Shown here: piece by piece, positions 8,878-19,520 of the stretch
Position numbering within the stretch: position 1 is the stretch's first letter
Layout of the letters: each line of letters begins with the position of its first letter
Assembly: GCA_021793235.1 (NCBI GenBank)
Contig: JAJYTD010000030.1
Location: 1-51,464 of the forward strand
Source of the DNA: Actinomycetes bacterium
GTDB lineage: Bacteria; Actinomycetota; Actinomycetes; Streptosporangiales; Streptosporangiaceae
Reading direction: 5' to 3'
Length of the DNA: 51,464 nucleotides
The notes under the pieces: model-generated
Databases searched by the model: none
What the model was told of the DNA's origin: nothing
What the model saw: the letters and a program-made list of their open reading frames with translations, nothing else
Made by a program: the position numbers and the translations under genes

Positions 8878-9003
8878 TCACCCCGCGTACAGCGAGACCA
8901 GCGCCAGGATCGCCACAACGGCCCAGAACACGACGGCGACCCGGCTGAGGCGGGCACGGCCTTTGGGCCGGGTCCGTCCGCGGGTCCGCGTGTCGGCGTC
9001 CAT
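8878..9003 (-). CDS. Small single-span membrane protein (41 aa)
   Basis: The short frame encodes a basic N-terminus (MDADTRTRGRTRPKGRARLS) followed by one strongly hydrophobic span (VAVVFWAVVAILALVSLY) and a stop. The positive-inside pattern predicts an N-in, C-out topology. It follows the PH-domain gene by 67 bases on the same strand and ends just before a terminator hairpin, so it is probably the last gene of the riboflavin transcript. The ribosome binding site is weak (CAAAGTGG). No family is recognised. The organised topology and position argue that it is real, but it could be missed by automated annotation. Confidence 0.55.
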   Translation of the reverse strand: MDADTRTRGRTRPKGRARLSRVAVVFWAVVAILALVSLYAG

Positions 9004-9070
9004 ACCACTTTGACGCCGCACAGCCGCACGGAGTTCCCATCGGTTTGCCGACGGGCGGGCCCGGGCCGTC

Positions 9071-9568
9071 TCAGACGCTGGGTTCCTCGGCCTCGCCCCG
9101 GGCGCGCAGCAGCTCCTGGAACTCGGCGAGGGCCGCCCGGGCGAACGCGCCGTCGTTGCTCTGGATGCCCAGGACCGCGAGTGTGGTGCCGTCGGCCAGA
9201 TCGATCGTGGGCCATGGTTCACCGACCGGCATGTTGATGTCGATGATCTCCGCCCATTCCAATACGTGGGTGCGGATACTGTTGACCACGGTGACCCGGT
9301 CCTGTGCCGCAGCCAGGCACGGGCGGGCCAGCAGGTGCAGCACACCGACACCGACCAGGCCCAGCAGGACCAGGCTCACGCGGTCTCCCAGCCCCCACTC
9401 CGGCGGCAGTATCCACGCCAGGACCACCATCGTGGCCAGGACCAGTACGGCCAGCCCGTAGGCGACGACGCGTATGTTGCGCGGCCGCCAGGTCACCGGC
9501 AACGCCGGGGACTTTTTCCCACCCGCTTCGTCCACGGCGCTCTCATCTCCCGCGTCTTGTGGCCGCAC
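9071..9568 (-). CDS. Membrane protein with bacterial PH domain
   Basis: The 165-aa protein has a soluble N-terminus, two membrane spans (about residues 34-52 and 63-81) and a C-terminal region of about 75 residues (VTVVNSIRTHVLEW...WPTIDLADGTTLAVLG) of the type annotated as a bacterial PH domain. These proteins follow ribH in many actinobacteria, but their role is unknown. The GTG start at 9568 is preceded by GGAAAGGAC. The gene begins 15 bases after ribH, so it is almost certainly co-transcribed with the riboflavin genes. Confidence 0.75.
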   Translation of the reverse strand: MRPQDAGDESAVDEAGGKKSPALPVTWRPRNIRVVAYGLAVLVLATMVVLAWILPPEWGLGDRVSLVLLGLVGVGVLHLLARPCLAAAQDRVTVVNSIRTHVLEWAEIIDINMPVGEPWPTIDLADGTTLAVLGIQSNDGAFARAALAEFQELLRARGEAEEPSV

Positions 9569-9583
9569 CCTGCCGTCCTTTCC

Positions 9584-11444
<1,861 letters not shown>

Positions 11445-11494
11445 GCCTGCCGCTCCTTGGCCTGTGGTACTGACGGAAAGCTCTTCGGGGCCGG

Positions 11495-11704
11495 TCATGC
11501 GCTGACCTTCGCGCCCGTTTCCGGGGCGGTGCCCGGTGCCCGGCTCGTGTGGCGGCGGCGCATCCGGCCGCGGATGCCCGGAACCGCGGGGGCGGAGAAG
11601 AGGCCGGAGACGGTGCCGGTGGGGTCGGCCCATCGGATGTATCTACTGAAAAGGGCGGGCTCGGCGTGGGTCCGCTCCAGCCGCCAGGTTCCTTTGCTGC
11701 CCAT
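11495..11704 (-). CDS. Unrecognised 69-aa ORF coupled between ribE and ribBA
   Basis: The frame starts at an ATG that overlaps the ribE stop (TGATG) and ends at a TGA that overlaps a possible ribBA start (ATGA). It is thus placed exactly as a translationally coupled operon gene. The product is basic and aromatic at first ([21 protein letters not shown]), with a Pro/Gly-rich middle and an Arg-rich [11 protein letters not shown] stretch. There is no membrane span or signal peptide. I recognise no family. It may be a true small protein, a degenerate remnant, or a translated linker that carries ribosomes from ribE to ribBA. Confidence 0.5.
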   Translation of the reverse strand: MGSKGTWRLERTHAEPALFSRYIRWADPTGTVSGLFSAPAVPGIRGRMRRRHTSRAPGTAPETGAKVSA

Positions 11705-12318
11705 CAGGCACGCTCCCCGGTGGCGGCCATCAGGCGTTCGACGTACTTGGCGATGACGTCCACTTCGAGGTTCACAGGGGCGCCGGCGTCCTTGCGGCCC
11801 AGTGTGGTGAGGTCGCACGTGGTGGGGATCAGGCTGATGGTGAATGATCCCGCATCGACGGCCGCGACGGTGAGGCTGACGCCGTCGACGGTGATGGAGC
11901 CCTTCTCCACGACGTAGCGGGCCAGACCGTCCGGGAGCGAGATGCGGACGGTCTCCCAGTGGGAGCCGCGGACGCGTTCCAAGACCTCGCCGGTGCCGTC
12001 GACATGGCCCTGGACGATGTGGCCGCCGAGCCGGTCGGAGACCTTGGCCGCGCGTTCCAGGTTGACCGGGGACCCGGTTCTCAGGGCGCTGAGGCTGGAG
12101 CGGTCCAGTGTCTCCTTCATCACGTCGGCGGTGAAGCGGCCGTCCGCGACCTCCACGACGGTGAGGCAGACGCCGTTGACCGCGATGGAGTCGCCGTGCT
12201 GGGCGTCCGCGGTCACGGTCGGGCCGTGCAGTATGATCCTGGCGGCGTCGCCCTGGGCCGCGCCGAGGTGCGTGATCGCGACGACCTCGCCGAGCTCTTC
12301 CACGATTCCGGTGAACAC
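11704..12318 (-). CDS. ribE: Riboflavin synthase alpha chain
   Basis: The 204-aa enzyme dismutates two lumazine molecules to riboflavin. It opens with the diagnostic MFTGIVEELG and contains the duplicated lumazine-binding domain: the first copy has GDSIAVNGVCLTVV and the second GSITVDGVSLTV. Length and the internal repeat are normal. The GTG start at 12318 is preceded by a G-rich ribosome binding site (GGGGGGATGG) that can pair with an upstream CCATCCCC, so translation is likely controlled by the FMN riboswitch upstream. No ribD gene is present in this cluster. Confidence 0.96.
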   Translation of the reverse strand: MFTGIVEELGEVVAITHLGAAQGDAARIILHGPTVTADAQHGDSIAVNGVCLTVVEVADGRFTADVMKETLDRSSLSALRTGSPVNLERAAKVSDRLGGHIVQGHVDGTGEVLERVRGSHWETVRISLPDGLARYVVEKGSITVDGVSLTVAAVDAGSFTISLIPTTCDLTTLGRKDAGAPVNLEVDVIAKYVERLMAATGERA

Positions 12319-12322
12319 CGGG

Positions 12323-12357
12323 CCATCCCCCCTACCTTGCTCAGGCTCCGGGGATGG
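12323..12357 (-). promoter_or_regulatory. Ribosome-binding-site sequestering hairpin of the FMN riboswitch
   Basis: CCATCCCC (12350-12357 read on the minus strand) pairs perfectly with GGGGATGG (12323-12330), which is the ribE Shine-Dalgarno region ending 4 bases before the start. It is the likely OFF-state hairpin of the riboswitch, and it implies translational control. Confidence 0.6.
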
Positions 12358-12427
12358 ATTTCAGGCGGCCGACGACCACCCTGGGGACCGGACCGGTGCC
12401 GTCGGTATGACGCACGTCTCGGCCGAT

Positions 12428-12556
12428 CCCACGCGTACTGCCTCCCATCCGGACTTTCACCGTCGGTACCGGAATTCCACCGGTTCAACCAGCCGATGGC
12501 TTCGGCCGGGTCGCGGACTTTGACCGCCGGTTCGGATTTTCACCGACCCCGGAGCA
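12428..12556 (-). ncRNA. FMN riboswitch (RFN element)
   Basis: Read on the minus strand, the block has the conserved RFN segments in order: GGGGTCGGTGAAAATCCGAA, ACCGGCGGTCAAAGTCCGCG, a variable arm, GAACCGGTGGAATTCCGGT, ACCGACGGTGAAAGTCCGGA and TGGGAGGCAGTACGC. These match the six-stem FMN aptamer closely. It lies about 110 bases before the ribE start and reads towards it. FMN binding is expected to lower ribE-ribBA-ribH expression; the downstream hairpin at 12323-12357 points to translational control rather than termination. Confidence 0.96.
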
Positions 12557-12678
12557 CGCGTTCGACAACGTCTTGGGGAACAGTGTGCCATGCGGGTCCA
12601 TTCCCCGGGTAGGGCAGGTCCCCTGATCAGCGCGCCGGGCAGAGGACAACGGTGGAAGCGCCCCGCGGGTGCGCGGGC

Positions 12679-13680
12679 TCAGCCGCCGACCGGGGAATCG
12701 GACTCTTCGGCTCTGGGGCGTTCGGCCAGGCCCATCCTGAGGAAGAGTTCGGGCGCGCCGAGTGCGGCCCACAGGGCCAAGAGCAGGTAGCCCCCGGATT
12801 CGACGGCTGTGTCCGCGGCGCCGTCGACAACGCGGAAGGCGGCCTCCAGCAGAACGGAGATCAGCACGAGGCCGATGATGCCGATCCCGCACCGCGCCAC
12901 GCGGGACAGCAGTGGACCGGCGGCGCTGTACCAGCCGCGCGCTGCGAGCACGGAGGCGCCGGCGATGATGCCGAAGAGTCCGCAGCCCATCCCCAGCATC
13001 TGCGCCAGGGAGTTGTACACCGGATCCGGCGGGACAGAGCCGGTCCACCCTTCGGGTGCGGTCCAGTCGCCGCGGACCAGCCGCATCCCTGCGGCGACCG
13101 CCGCCGGCAGGAGGGAGATCCCCAGTGCCGCCCCGATCTGGGTCGCGACGCTGAAGCTCTGCCACCACCGCAGCACGGCGGCCTCGTAGCGCAGCATCAG
13201 CCAGAGCAGCACGGCACCGACCGCCAGCCCGGCCAGCACGTCGCTGAGGAAGTGCACGCCCAGGACCATACGGGAGAAGGCGATGAGGGTGATGAGCGTG
13301 CCCGCCGCAGGCCAGGCCCACCGGCGCGTGGATCGCGCCGCCAGGTAGCCCCATACGACGAGGCTGTTCTGGGCGTGTGCGGACGGCAGCCCGAAAGTGC
13401 TCGCCCCGGTGAGCTGTGCGACGGCGCCGCTGTACCAGTAGGGGCGGGCACCGTGGAAGGCGAGCTTGACTACCCCGTTGAGGGATGCCGAGCCCATCAG
13501 CAGCAGGGCGAGCCGTGCTCCCAGGGCCGTGTCGACGGCCCAGAACAGCAATGGGATGAGTACCAGGAATACCCGTTGCGACCCCAGGTCTGTGACCACG
13601 TCCATGGGCGGCTCCAGCAGGCCCCGCCAGCTCTGGATCCACAGGATGACGTCGATCTCAGCATCCCGTATCGCTTCCAT
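12679..13680 (-). CDS. PAP2-family membrane phosphatase
   Basis: The 333-aa protein has at least six hydrophobic spans and the three phosphatase motifs of the PAP2 superfamily: KLAFHGARPYW (KX6RP), LPSAHAQNS (PSGH with Ala for Gly) and SRMVLGVHFLSDV (SRX5HX3D). Such enzymes dephosphorylate lipid phosphates or prenyl pyrophosphates at the membrane. A long second hydrophobic region (about 170-310) extends the usual fold. ATG 13680 follows CGAGGGG. It takes the place between rpe and ribE where many actinobacteria carry ribD. The PSAH change is a common tolerated variant, so activity is plausible, but the substrate is unknown. Confidence 0.82.
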   Translation of the reverse strand: MEAIRDAEIDVILWIQSWRGLLEPPMDVVTDLGSQRVFLVLIPLLFWAVDTALGARLALLLMGSASLNGVVKLAFHGARPYWYSGAVAQLTGASTFGLPSAHAQNSLVVWGYLAARSTRRWAWPAAGTLITLIAFSRMVLGVHFLSDVLAGLAVGAVLLWLMLRYEAAVLRWWQSFSVATQIGAALGISLLPAAVAAGMRLVRGDWTAPEGWTGSVPPDPVYNSLAQMLGMGCGLFGIIAGASVLAARGWYSAAGPLLSRVARCGIGIIGLVLISVLLEAAFRVVDGAADTAVESGGYLLLALWAALGAPELFLRMGLAERPRAEESDSPVGG

Positions 13681-13994
13681 GCACCCCTCGCGTAAAGCCT
13701 GGAGCGCTCCTTGGCGATGCGTGGTATCGGACCGCGAAGCGCCCGGGATTCCCTGTCTTCGCACACGGCGCATCCGGGGCGGTTGACGCTTCTCGGCCCA
13801 CCCGGCAGCGAGGGCTCCACATCCCGGCACGGATATGCCCACCCGCGCACCGTGCCCGCTTGCCCATCGCACGCGGTACTGACATTACCACGCACAGCAA
13901 TCGATGCGCCCCGCCCTGAAGGGCGGAGCGCTCCTCATTGACTAAAACGGTCGGTGGACGCGATGGCCCTGCTTCCGCACAGCGGCCGGCGGCG
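13681..13994. other. Intergenic region between rpe and the PAP2 gene
   Basis: No convincing gene is seen in these 314 bases. They must hold the promoter of the PAP2 gene and the end of the rpe transcript. The only clear structure is the GC-rich hairpin at 13906-13931, listed separately. Confidence 0.6.
13906..13931 (-). repeat. Strong GC hairpin, rpe terminator or IS200/IS605-like end remnant
   Basis: The sequence forms a stem of about 12 bp (GCGC, one G-T wobble, then CCGCCCT with AGGGCGG) around a TC loop, without a T tract. It lies 64 bases past the rpe stop. The CCGCCCTTCAGGGCGG core resembles hairpins I recall at the ends of actinobacterial IS200/IS605 (TnpB) elements, but no transposase is present. 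Confidence 0.4.
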
Positions 13995-14663
13995 TCAGGA
14001 CGCGGCGGCCTTCTGCGCCTGGGCGCGCAGGGCGTCGACCGCGGCCGACGGGTCCTGGGCGCCGTAGACGGCCGAGCCGGCGACGAACACGTCCGCACCG
14101 GCTTCGGCGGCACGTTCGATCGTCTCGCTGCTGACGCCTCCGTCGATCTGCAGCCACACCGTTCCGCCGGCGGCGTCGATCAGCTCACGCACACGGCGGA
14201 TCTTCGGCAGGACGAGGTCGATGAACTTCTGCCCCCCGAAGCCCGGCTCGACCGTCATCAGCAGTACCATGTCCAGCTCTGGGAGGAGGTCGGCGTAGGC
14301 CTGGACGGGGGTCGCCGGGTTCAGTGCCAGCCCGGCCCGCGCGCCCTGATTGCGGATCTCGCGCAGGGTGCGCACAGGCGCGCTCGCCGCCTCGGCGTGG
14401 ATGGTGACGCTTCCGGCCCCGGCCTCGGCGTAGGCCGGGGCCCAGCGGTCAGGGTCCTCGATCATCAAGTGACAGTCCAGCGGCAGGGACGCCGCTTTGC
14501 GCAGCGACTCCACGACCGGCAAGCCCAAGGTGAGGTTGGGCACGAAATGGTTGTCCATGACGTCGACATGCAGCCAGTCGGCGGAGTCGGCGACCGCCGC
14601 CGCCTCATCTGCGAGGTGGGCGAAATCGGCGGAGAGGATGCTGGGTGAGATCTGGATTGCCAC
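13995..14663 (-). CDS. rpe: Ribulose-phosphate 3-epimerase
   Basis: The 222-aa TIM-barrel enzyme interconverts ribulose 5-phosphate and xylulose 5-phosphate in the pentose phosphate pathway. Motifs are [10 protein letters not shown] at the N-terminus, [18 protein letters not shown] with metal-binding His and Asp, [21 protein letters not shown] and QIDGGVS near the C-terminus. The GTG start at 14663 has CGGAG 4 bases upstream; the further upstream frame has no similarity. Its product ribulose 5-phosphate is also the substrate of the RibB half of ribBA, encoded 2.5 kb downstream. Confidence 0.96.
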   Translation of the reverse strand: MAIQISPSILSADFAHLADEAAAVADSADWLHVDVMDNHFVPNLTLGLPVVESLRKAASLPLDCHLMIEDPDRWAPAYAEAGAGSVTIHAEAASAPVRTLREIRNQGARAGLALNPATPVQAYADLLPELDMVLLMTVEPGFGGQKFIDLVLPKIRRVRELIDAAGGTVWLQIDGGVSSETIERAAEAGADVFVAGSAVYGAQDPSAAVDALRAQAQKAAAS

Positions 14664-14730
14664 GTCTCCGAAGTCTAGCCACGTCCGGCCTCCGCCCTGT
14701 TCAACGGGGGACCGCAGCGCCCCGTAACCG

Positions 14731-16176
14731 CTATTTCTTGCGCAGCAGCGCGAGGAACATCGCGTCGGTACCGTGGCGGTGCGGCCAGAACTGGGCGTAG
14801 TCGCCTGCGGCGACACCGGGCACCTCGTCGAGGTAGTCGGGTGCGCGCAGCACGGTCGCGTCGGAGCGGCCGGCCAGGACGGCCTCGACGATGCCGCGCG
14901 TCTCGGGCAGGTGCGGCGAGCAGGTCACGTAGCCGACGACCCCGCCCGGGCGGGTCGCATCGAGCGCGCGTTCCAGCAGGGCCCGCTGAAGGGGGGCCAG
15001 TCCGTCGGCGGTCTCGGGAGTGCGCCGCCAGCGGGCCTCCGGGCGCCGCCGCAGCGCACCGAGCCCGGTGCACGGCGCGTCGACGAGTACGCGGTCGAAC
15101 ACGCCGTCGCGCCAGGCAGGGCGGGTCGAGTCGGCTACGGCGGCCCGGCCGGCGTCGCGGAGCGACCGCTCGACGGCTCCGGCGACCAACCGGGCGCGGG
15201 TCGGCTGCACGTCGGCCGCGAGCAGCCGGGCATCGCGCCGGCCCGCGAGTCCGGCGAGGAGTCCCGCCTTGCCTCCGGGGCCGGCGCACGCGTCCAACCA
15301 GCGGGCGTCGGTGCCGTCGACAGAGACCCGGGTCAGCGCGAGGGCCACCATCTGGCTGGCTTCGTCTTGGACGGCGGCGCGCCGCTGCCGGACCTCATGC
15401 AGCGCGGCGGGGTCTCCTTCGGTCAGATAGGCGGCGTAGGGCGAGTAGCGCGCCTCGGTGGCGCCGCCCCGCACCAGGTCGGCCGGGGAGGCCCGGCCGG
15501 GTTTGGCGACCAGGGTCACCTGCGGACGATCGTTGTGGGCGGCCAGCAGCTGTTCGGTCTCGGCCAGGCCGCCGCCGGGGTCCTCGCCAAGGGCGGTCGC
15601 AAGCGCGTGGACGATCCAGCGCGGGTGGCTGTGCACGACGGAGAGGTGCCCTACGGGATCGGACCGCCGATCCGGGGCGACGACCGCCAGCCACTCCGCC
15701 AGGTTCCGGGCGCTGACCTTGCGCAGGACGGCGTTGGCGAACCTGGATCTGTGGTGCCCGATGACCTTGCGCGCGATGTCCACGGTCGCGCTCACCGCCG
15801 CGTGCGGTGGGATCTTCGTGGCCAGGAGCTGGTGCGCCCCCAGGCGCAGAATCGGCAGCACTTCGGCGTCCACCGATGCCAGCGAGCGGTCGACGCAGGC
15901 GTCCAGGACCGCGTCGTAGGTGCCCTGGCGGCGCAGGGCGCCATAGGTGAGCTCGGTGGCCAGCGCGGCATCACGGCCGGTGACGCCGCGCTCCCGGAGT
16001 ACCGCGGGGAGCAGAAGGTTGGCGTAGGCGTCGCGTTCGGCCACGGCCCGCAGTACCTCGTAGGCGACCCTGCGGGCCGGGTCCTTCAGGGGAGCCGGTG
16101 CCGCCGGATGCTTCGTGCCGCGTTTGCCCTTCCCGCGGCGCGGGGGGCGGTCGGGAGAACGAGAAGGTTCGGTCAC
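14731..16176 (-). CDS. rsmB: 16S rRNA (cytosine967-C5)-methyltransferase
   Basis: The 481-aa protein has a basic N-terminal tail, an NusB-like RNA-binding domain (about 30-165; [25 protein letters not shown]) and a C-terminal SAM methyltransferase domain. The SAM loop is [11 protein letters not shown], the nucleophile-region cysteine is in [13 protein letters not shown] and a second cysteine is in [12 protein letters not shown], as in RsmB/Sun proteins. It is 67 bases upstream of rpe and downstream of fmt on the same strand, matching the usual actinobacterial priA-fmt-rsmB-rpe order. Confidence 0.93.
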   Translation of the reverse strand: MTEPSRSPDRPPRRGKGKRGTKHPAAPAPLKDPARRVAYEVLRAVAERDAYANLLLPAVLRERGVTGRDAALATELTYGALRRQGTYDAVLDACVDRSLASVDAEVLPILRLGAHQLLATKIPPHAAVSATVDIARKVIGHHRSRFANAVLRKVSARNLAEWLAVVAPDRRSDPVGHLSVVHSHPRWIVHALATALGEDPGGGLAETEQLLAAHNDRPQVTLVAKPGRASPADLVRGGATEARYSPYAAYLTEGDPAALHEVRQRRAAVQDEASQMVALALTRVSVDGTDARWLDACAGPGGKAGLLAGLAGRRDARLLAADVQPTRARLVAGAVERSLRDAGRAAVADSTRPAWRDGVFDRVLVDAPCTGLGALRRRPEARWRRTPETADGLAPLQRALLERALDATRPGGVVGYVTCSPHLPETRGIVEAVLAGRSDATVLRAPDYLDEVPGVAAGDYAQFWPHRHGTDAMFLALLRKK

Positions 16177-16271
16177 GGTGAAAATCGCCTCACGCCAGAA
16201 GAAACCCGGATGCCCGCGTCTTTGCGCCCGGAAACGGTGCCGCGCGGGCCACCCGTCGAGGATACGGCAGC

Positions 16272-17201
16272 TCAGGTGCCGAGGCCGTCGTCATCGCCGG
16301 GCCGCACCCCGCGGGCCCAGTCCAGAGCCGCCATCCGGCGTTTGCCCTGGGGCTGCACCTCGCCCAGTTCCACGGGGTGGGTCGCGGTGCCCACGAGCAC
16401 GTTCTTCTTGCGCACCGACAGCCGCCCCGGAGGCAGCGCCGCGGCTTGGGGCACGGGAACGACCGGTCCGAGCTTGATCCGGGTGCCGCGGAATGTCGAC
16501 CATGCCCCGGGAGCCGGGGTGCAGGCGCGGACGAGGCGGTCCACCCGCATCGCGGGCGCGGTGAAGTCGACTTCGGCGTCGGCGGGGGTGAGCTTGGGTG
16601 CGAAGGAGACGCCGTCGGTGTTCTGCGGGCGGGCTGCCAGCTCACCGGATTCGATCCCGTCCAGTGTGCGCAGCAGCAGCCCGGCGCCGGAGCGCGCGAG
16701 CCGCTCCAAGAGGTCGCCGCTGGTGTCGCGCGGACCGATGGGCTCGGTGAGCATGCCGTACACGGGTCCGGAGTCGAGGGCGGGTTCGATCTTGAAGGTG
16801 GACGCTCCGGTGACGTCGTCGCCGTGCAGCACCGCGTGCTGGACGGGTGCCGCCCCGCGCCAGGCCGGCAGCAGCGAGAAGTGCAGGTTCACCCAGCCGT
16901 GCGGGGGGATGTCCAGGGCCTCTTGGCGCAGCAGCGCCCCGTAGGCCACCACGGGGCAGCAGTCCGGTGCGATGGTGCGCAGCCGGTCCAGGAACTGCGG
17001 GTCGCTCGCCTTCCGCGGTTTGAGGACCTCCACGCCCGCCTCGGCCGCGACCTGCGCGACCGGGCTCACCGACACTTTGCGCCCCCGTCCGGAAGCGGCG
17101 TCGGGCCGGGTGATGACGGCCGCGACCTCATGTGCGGAACCCAGCAGCGCCTTCAGCGACGGCACCGCCGCCTCAGGTGTTCCAGCAAAGACCAGCTTCA
17201 T
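16272..17201 (-). CDS. fmt: Methionyl-tRNA formyltransferase
   Basis: The 309-aa enzyme formylates initiator Met-tRNA using 10-formyl-THF. The N-terminal Rossmann domain opens with [16 protein letters not shown]. The catalytic signature is [17 protein letters not shown] near residues 108-124, and the loop [11 protein letters not shown] follows. The C-terminal tRNA-binding domain begins around 205. Length is standard. ATG 17201 is preceded by AGGA. The gene is divergent from priA with 89 bases between the starts, so both promoters overlap in that gap. Confidence 0.95.
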   Translation of the reverse strand: MKLVFAGTPEAAVPSLKALLGSAHEVAAVITRPDAASGRGRKVSVSPVAQVAAEAGVEVLKPRKASDPQFLDRLRTIAPDCCPVVAYGALLRQEALDIPPHGWVNLHFSLLPAWRGAAPVQHAVLHGDDVTGASTFKIEPALDSGPVYGMLTEPIGPRDTSGDLLERLARSGAGLLLRTLDGIESGELAARPQNTDGVSFAPKLTPADAEVDFTAPAMRVDRLVRACTPAPGAWSTFRGTRIKLGPVVPVPQAAALPPGRLSVRKKNVLVGTATHPVELGEVQPQGKRRMAALDWARGVRPGDDDGLGT

Positions 17202-17290
17202 GGCGACCGTTCCTAACTCACCGTGGTGTACGGGGTCTTGTCTACCAGCAGTCCACGGGCTGTCGGCCGCCTCTGGTAAACCTGATCACG

Positions 17291-19336
17291 ATGACTCCGC
17301 AGGCCGATCCCGACGAAGGGGTCCTCTTCGACGTGCCCCGCACCAAAGCGGTGGCCGCGAAGTCGACTCCGAAGAAGCGGCGACCCGCCGAGGAGCTGCC
17401 CATCGCCCGGGTCGTGGTCGACACCCCGCTCCCCCACCTCGACCGGCTCTTCGACTACCAGGTCCCGCAGGACATGGACGCCGCCGCCGTGCCGGGCTGC
17501 CGGGTGCGAGTGCGGTTCAACGGGCAGCTGCTCAGCGGTTTCCTGCTGGAGCGGGTCGCAGAGTCGGACTTCGGGGGTCAGCTCGCCTACCTCCACCAGG
17601 TCGTCTCCGCCGAGCCGGTCCTCACCTCCGAGATCAGCCGGCTCGCCCGGGCCGTGGCCGACCGCTATGCCGGGACGCTCAGTGATGTGCTCCGGCTGGC
17701 CGTTCCGCCTCGGCATGCACGTGTGGAGAAGGAGGACATCGCCCCGGCCGAGGATGGCGGCGCAGAAGTCCGGTGCCCGGGCCCCGGCCCGTGGGAGGAC
17801 TACCCGGCCGGCCCGTCCTTTCTGGAGGCGCTGCGCGCCGGGCACGCCCCCCGTGCGGTGTGGAGTGCGCTGCCCGGCCCTGACTGGGCCGACGCGATCG
17901 CCGTAGCCGTGGCGACCGTCCTGTCCGCAGGCCGCGGTGCGGTGGTCGTGGTTCCCGACGGCCGCGACGTCGACGCCGTCGACACCGCGCTGGGCGCACG
18001 GCTGGGGCCGGACCGGCATGTGGCGCTCACAGCGGAGTTGGGCCCGGCCGAACGGTACCGCCGATGGCTGTCGGTGCTGCGCGGCCGCGCGCGTGCCGTG
18101 GTCGGCACGCGCGCCGCCATGTTCGCACCGGTGGCCGACCTCGGCCTGGTGGTGCTCTGGGACGACGGTGACGACGTGCACGCCGACCCGCACGCTCCCT
18201 ACCCGCACGCCAGGACGGTGCTGTCGATGCGGGCGCACCGTGTCGGCGCCGCCGCTCTCATCGGGGGGTTCACCCGCACCGCCGAGGCCGCCCGGCTGGT
18301 GGCGTCCGGGTGGGCGCATCCGCTGGCCGCCGACCGGGCGGCTGTCAGGTCGCGCGCCCCGGTGGTGCGGCCCGCCGGCGGCGACAGCGAACTCGCCCGC
18401 GACGAGGCGGCCCGTTCGGCCCGCCTGCCCAGTCTGGCGCTGCGTGTCGCCCGCGAGGGGGCGCGTAGCGGGCCGGTACTGGTCCAAGTCCCCCGACGCG
18501 GCTATTTCGCCTCACTGGCCTGCGCGGGCTGCCGCGCCTCGGCCCGCTGCGGATCCTGCCGCGGACCGCTGGCGATACGCGGTGCCCACGCGATGCCGTA
18601 CTGCCGGTGGTGCGGGCGCATCGCCGGCGAGTGGCGCTGCGGCACGTGCGGACACGCCCGCATGCGCGCGGGTGTGGTGGGTGCGCGCAGGACCGCCGAG
18701 GAACTGGGCCGGGCGTTTCCCGCACTGGCCGTGCGCACGTCCGGCAGGGACGGGATGCTCACCAAGGTCGGCGACCGGCCGGCGCTGATCGTCGCGACAC
18801 CAGGCGCGGAGCCGGTCGCCGAAGGCGGTTACGCTGCGGCGCTGCTGCTGGACGGGTGGGCGCTGGTGGGCCGCGCGGACCTGCGGGCGAGTGAGGAGGC
18901 GTTGCGCCGCTGGTGCAACGCAGCCGCGCTGGTGCGCCCCGCTTCCGACGGAGGCCAGGTGGTGGTACTCGCAGAGGCGGCGTTGCCGGTCGTTCAGGCG
19001 CTGGTCCGCTGGGATCCCGCCGGCTTCGCAGAACGCGAGCTGGCAGAACGCCGAGAACTCGGTTTTCCGCCCGCGGTCACGATGGCATCGGTGACGGGCG
19101 CACCGGCACACGTACGCGAACTCCTGGACGGGATCGAGCTGCCGGAAAGCGCCGAACTCCTCGGCCCGGTCGGCACCGGCGACGATGCGGAACAGGAGGA
19201 GCGCGCTCTGGTCCGCGTTCCGCACACGGCCACCTTCGCCCTGACCGGAGCCCTCAAGGCTGCGGTTGCGGCCCGCAGCGCCCGCAAAGGCGACCGCTTC
19301 GCCCAGGTCCGGGTGGACCCGCTGCACGTGGTCTGA
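17291..19336 (+). CDS. priA: Actinobacterial PriA-like primosomal protein, helicase motifs lost
   Basis: The 681-aa protein aligns by landmarks with PriA: the N-terminal DNA-binding domain (ARVVVDTPLPHLDRLFDYQVP, GCRVRVRFNGQLLSGF) and the central zinc-binding cysteines in CAGCRASARCGSC and CRWCGRIAGEWRCGTCGHA. In place of the Walker A loop GxTGSGKTE there is AVAVATVLSAGRGAVVVV, and the DEEH box is replaced by DDGDD. It therefore probably cannot hydrolyse ATP as a helicase, as is described for actinobacterial PriA. It likely acts as a replication-restart loading scaffold. ATG 17291 is chosen because similarity begins soon after; the upstream open frame is antisense to fmt. Confidence 0.85.
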   Translation: MTPQADPDEGVLFDVPRTKAVAAKSTPKKRRPAEELPIARVVVDTPLPHLDRLFDYQVPQDMDAAAVPGCRVRVRFNGQLLSGFLLERVAESDFGGQLAYLHQVVSAEPVLTSEISRLARAVADRYAGTLSDVLRLAVPPRHARVEKEDIAPAEDGGAEVRCPGPGPWEDYPAGPSFLEALRAGHAPRAVWSALPGPDWADAIAVAVATVLSAGRGAVVVVPDGRDVDAVDTALGARLGPDRHVALTAELGPAERYRRWLSVLRGRARAVVGTRAAMFAPVADLGLVVLWDDGDDVHADPHAPYPHARTVLSMRAHRVGAAALIGGFTRTAEAARLVASGWAHPLAADRAAVRSRAPVVRPAGGDSELARDEAARSARLPSLALRVAREGARSGPVLVQVPRRGYFASLACAGCRASARCGSCRGPLAIRGAHAMPYCRWCGRIAGEWRCGTCGHARMRAGVVGARRTAEELGRAFPALAVRTSGRDGMLTKVGDRPALIVATPGAEPVAEGGYAAALLLDGWALVGRADLRASEEALRRWCNAAALVRPASDGGQVVVLAEAALPVVQALVRWDPAGFAERELAERRELGFPPAVTMASVTGAPAHVRELLDGIELPESAELLGPVGTGDDAEQEERALVRVPHTATFALTGALKAAVAARSARKGDRFAQVRVDPLHVV

Positions 19337-19520
19337 CACGGCCGAGCGCGTCGGGCACCTGTGCGCAGGCACCCGGTACGGGTCGCGGAGCAGGGGGGCG
19401 TCCCGGTAGAACTTTGACCGGGCGAGGAGCCGCGCCGACCGGTTCAGCGCCATGCGGCCCGACACTTCCATGTCAAGCGGCGAGGGGTGGAGGCTGCGGC
19501 GGCAGGGCCGAGTCGAGGGA

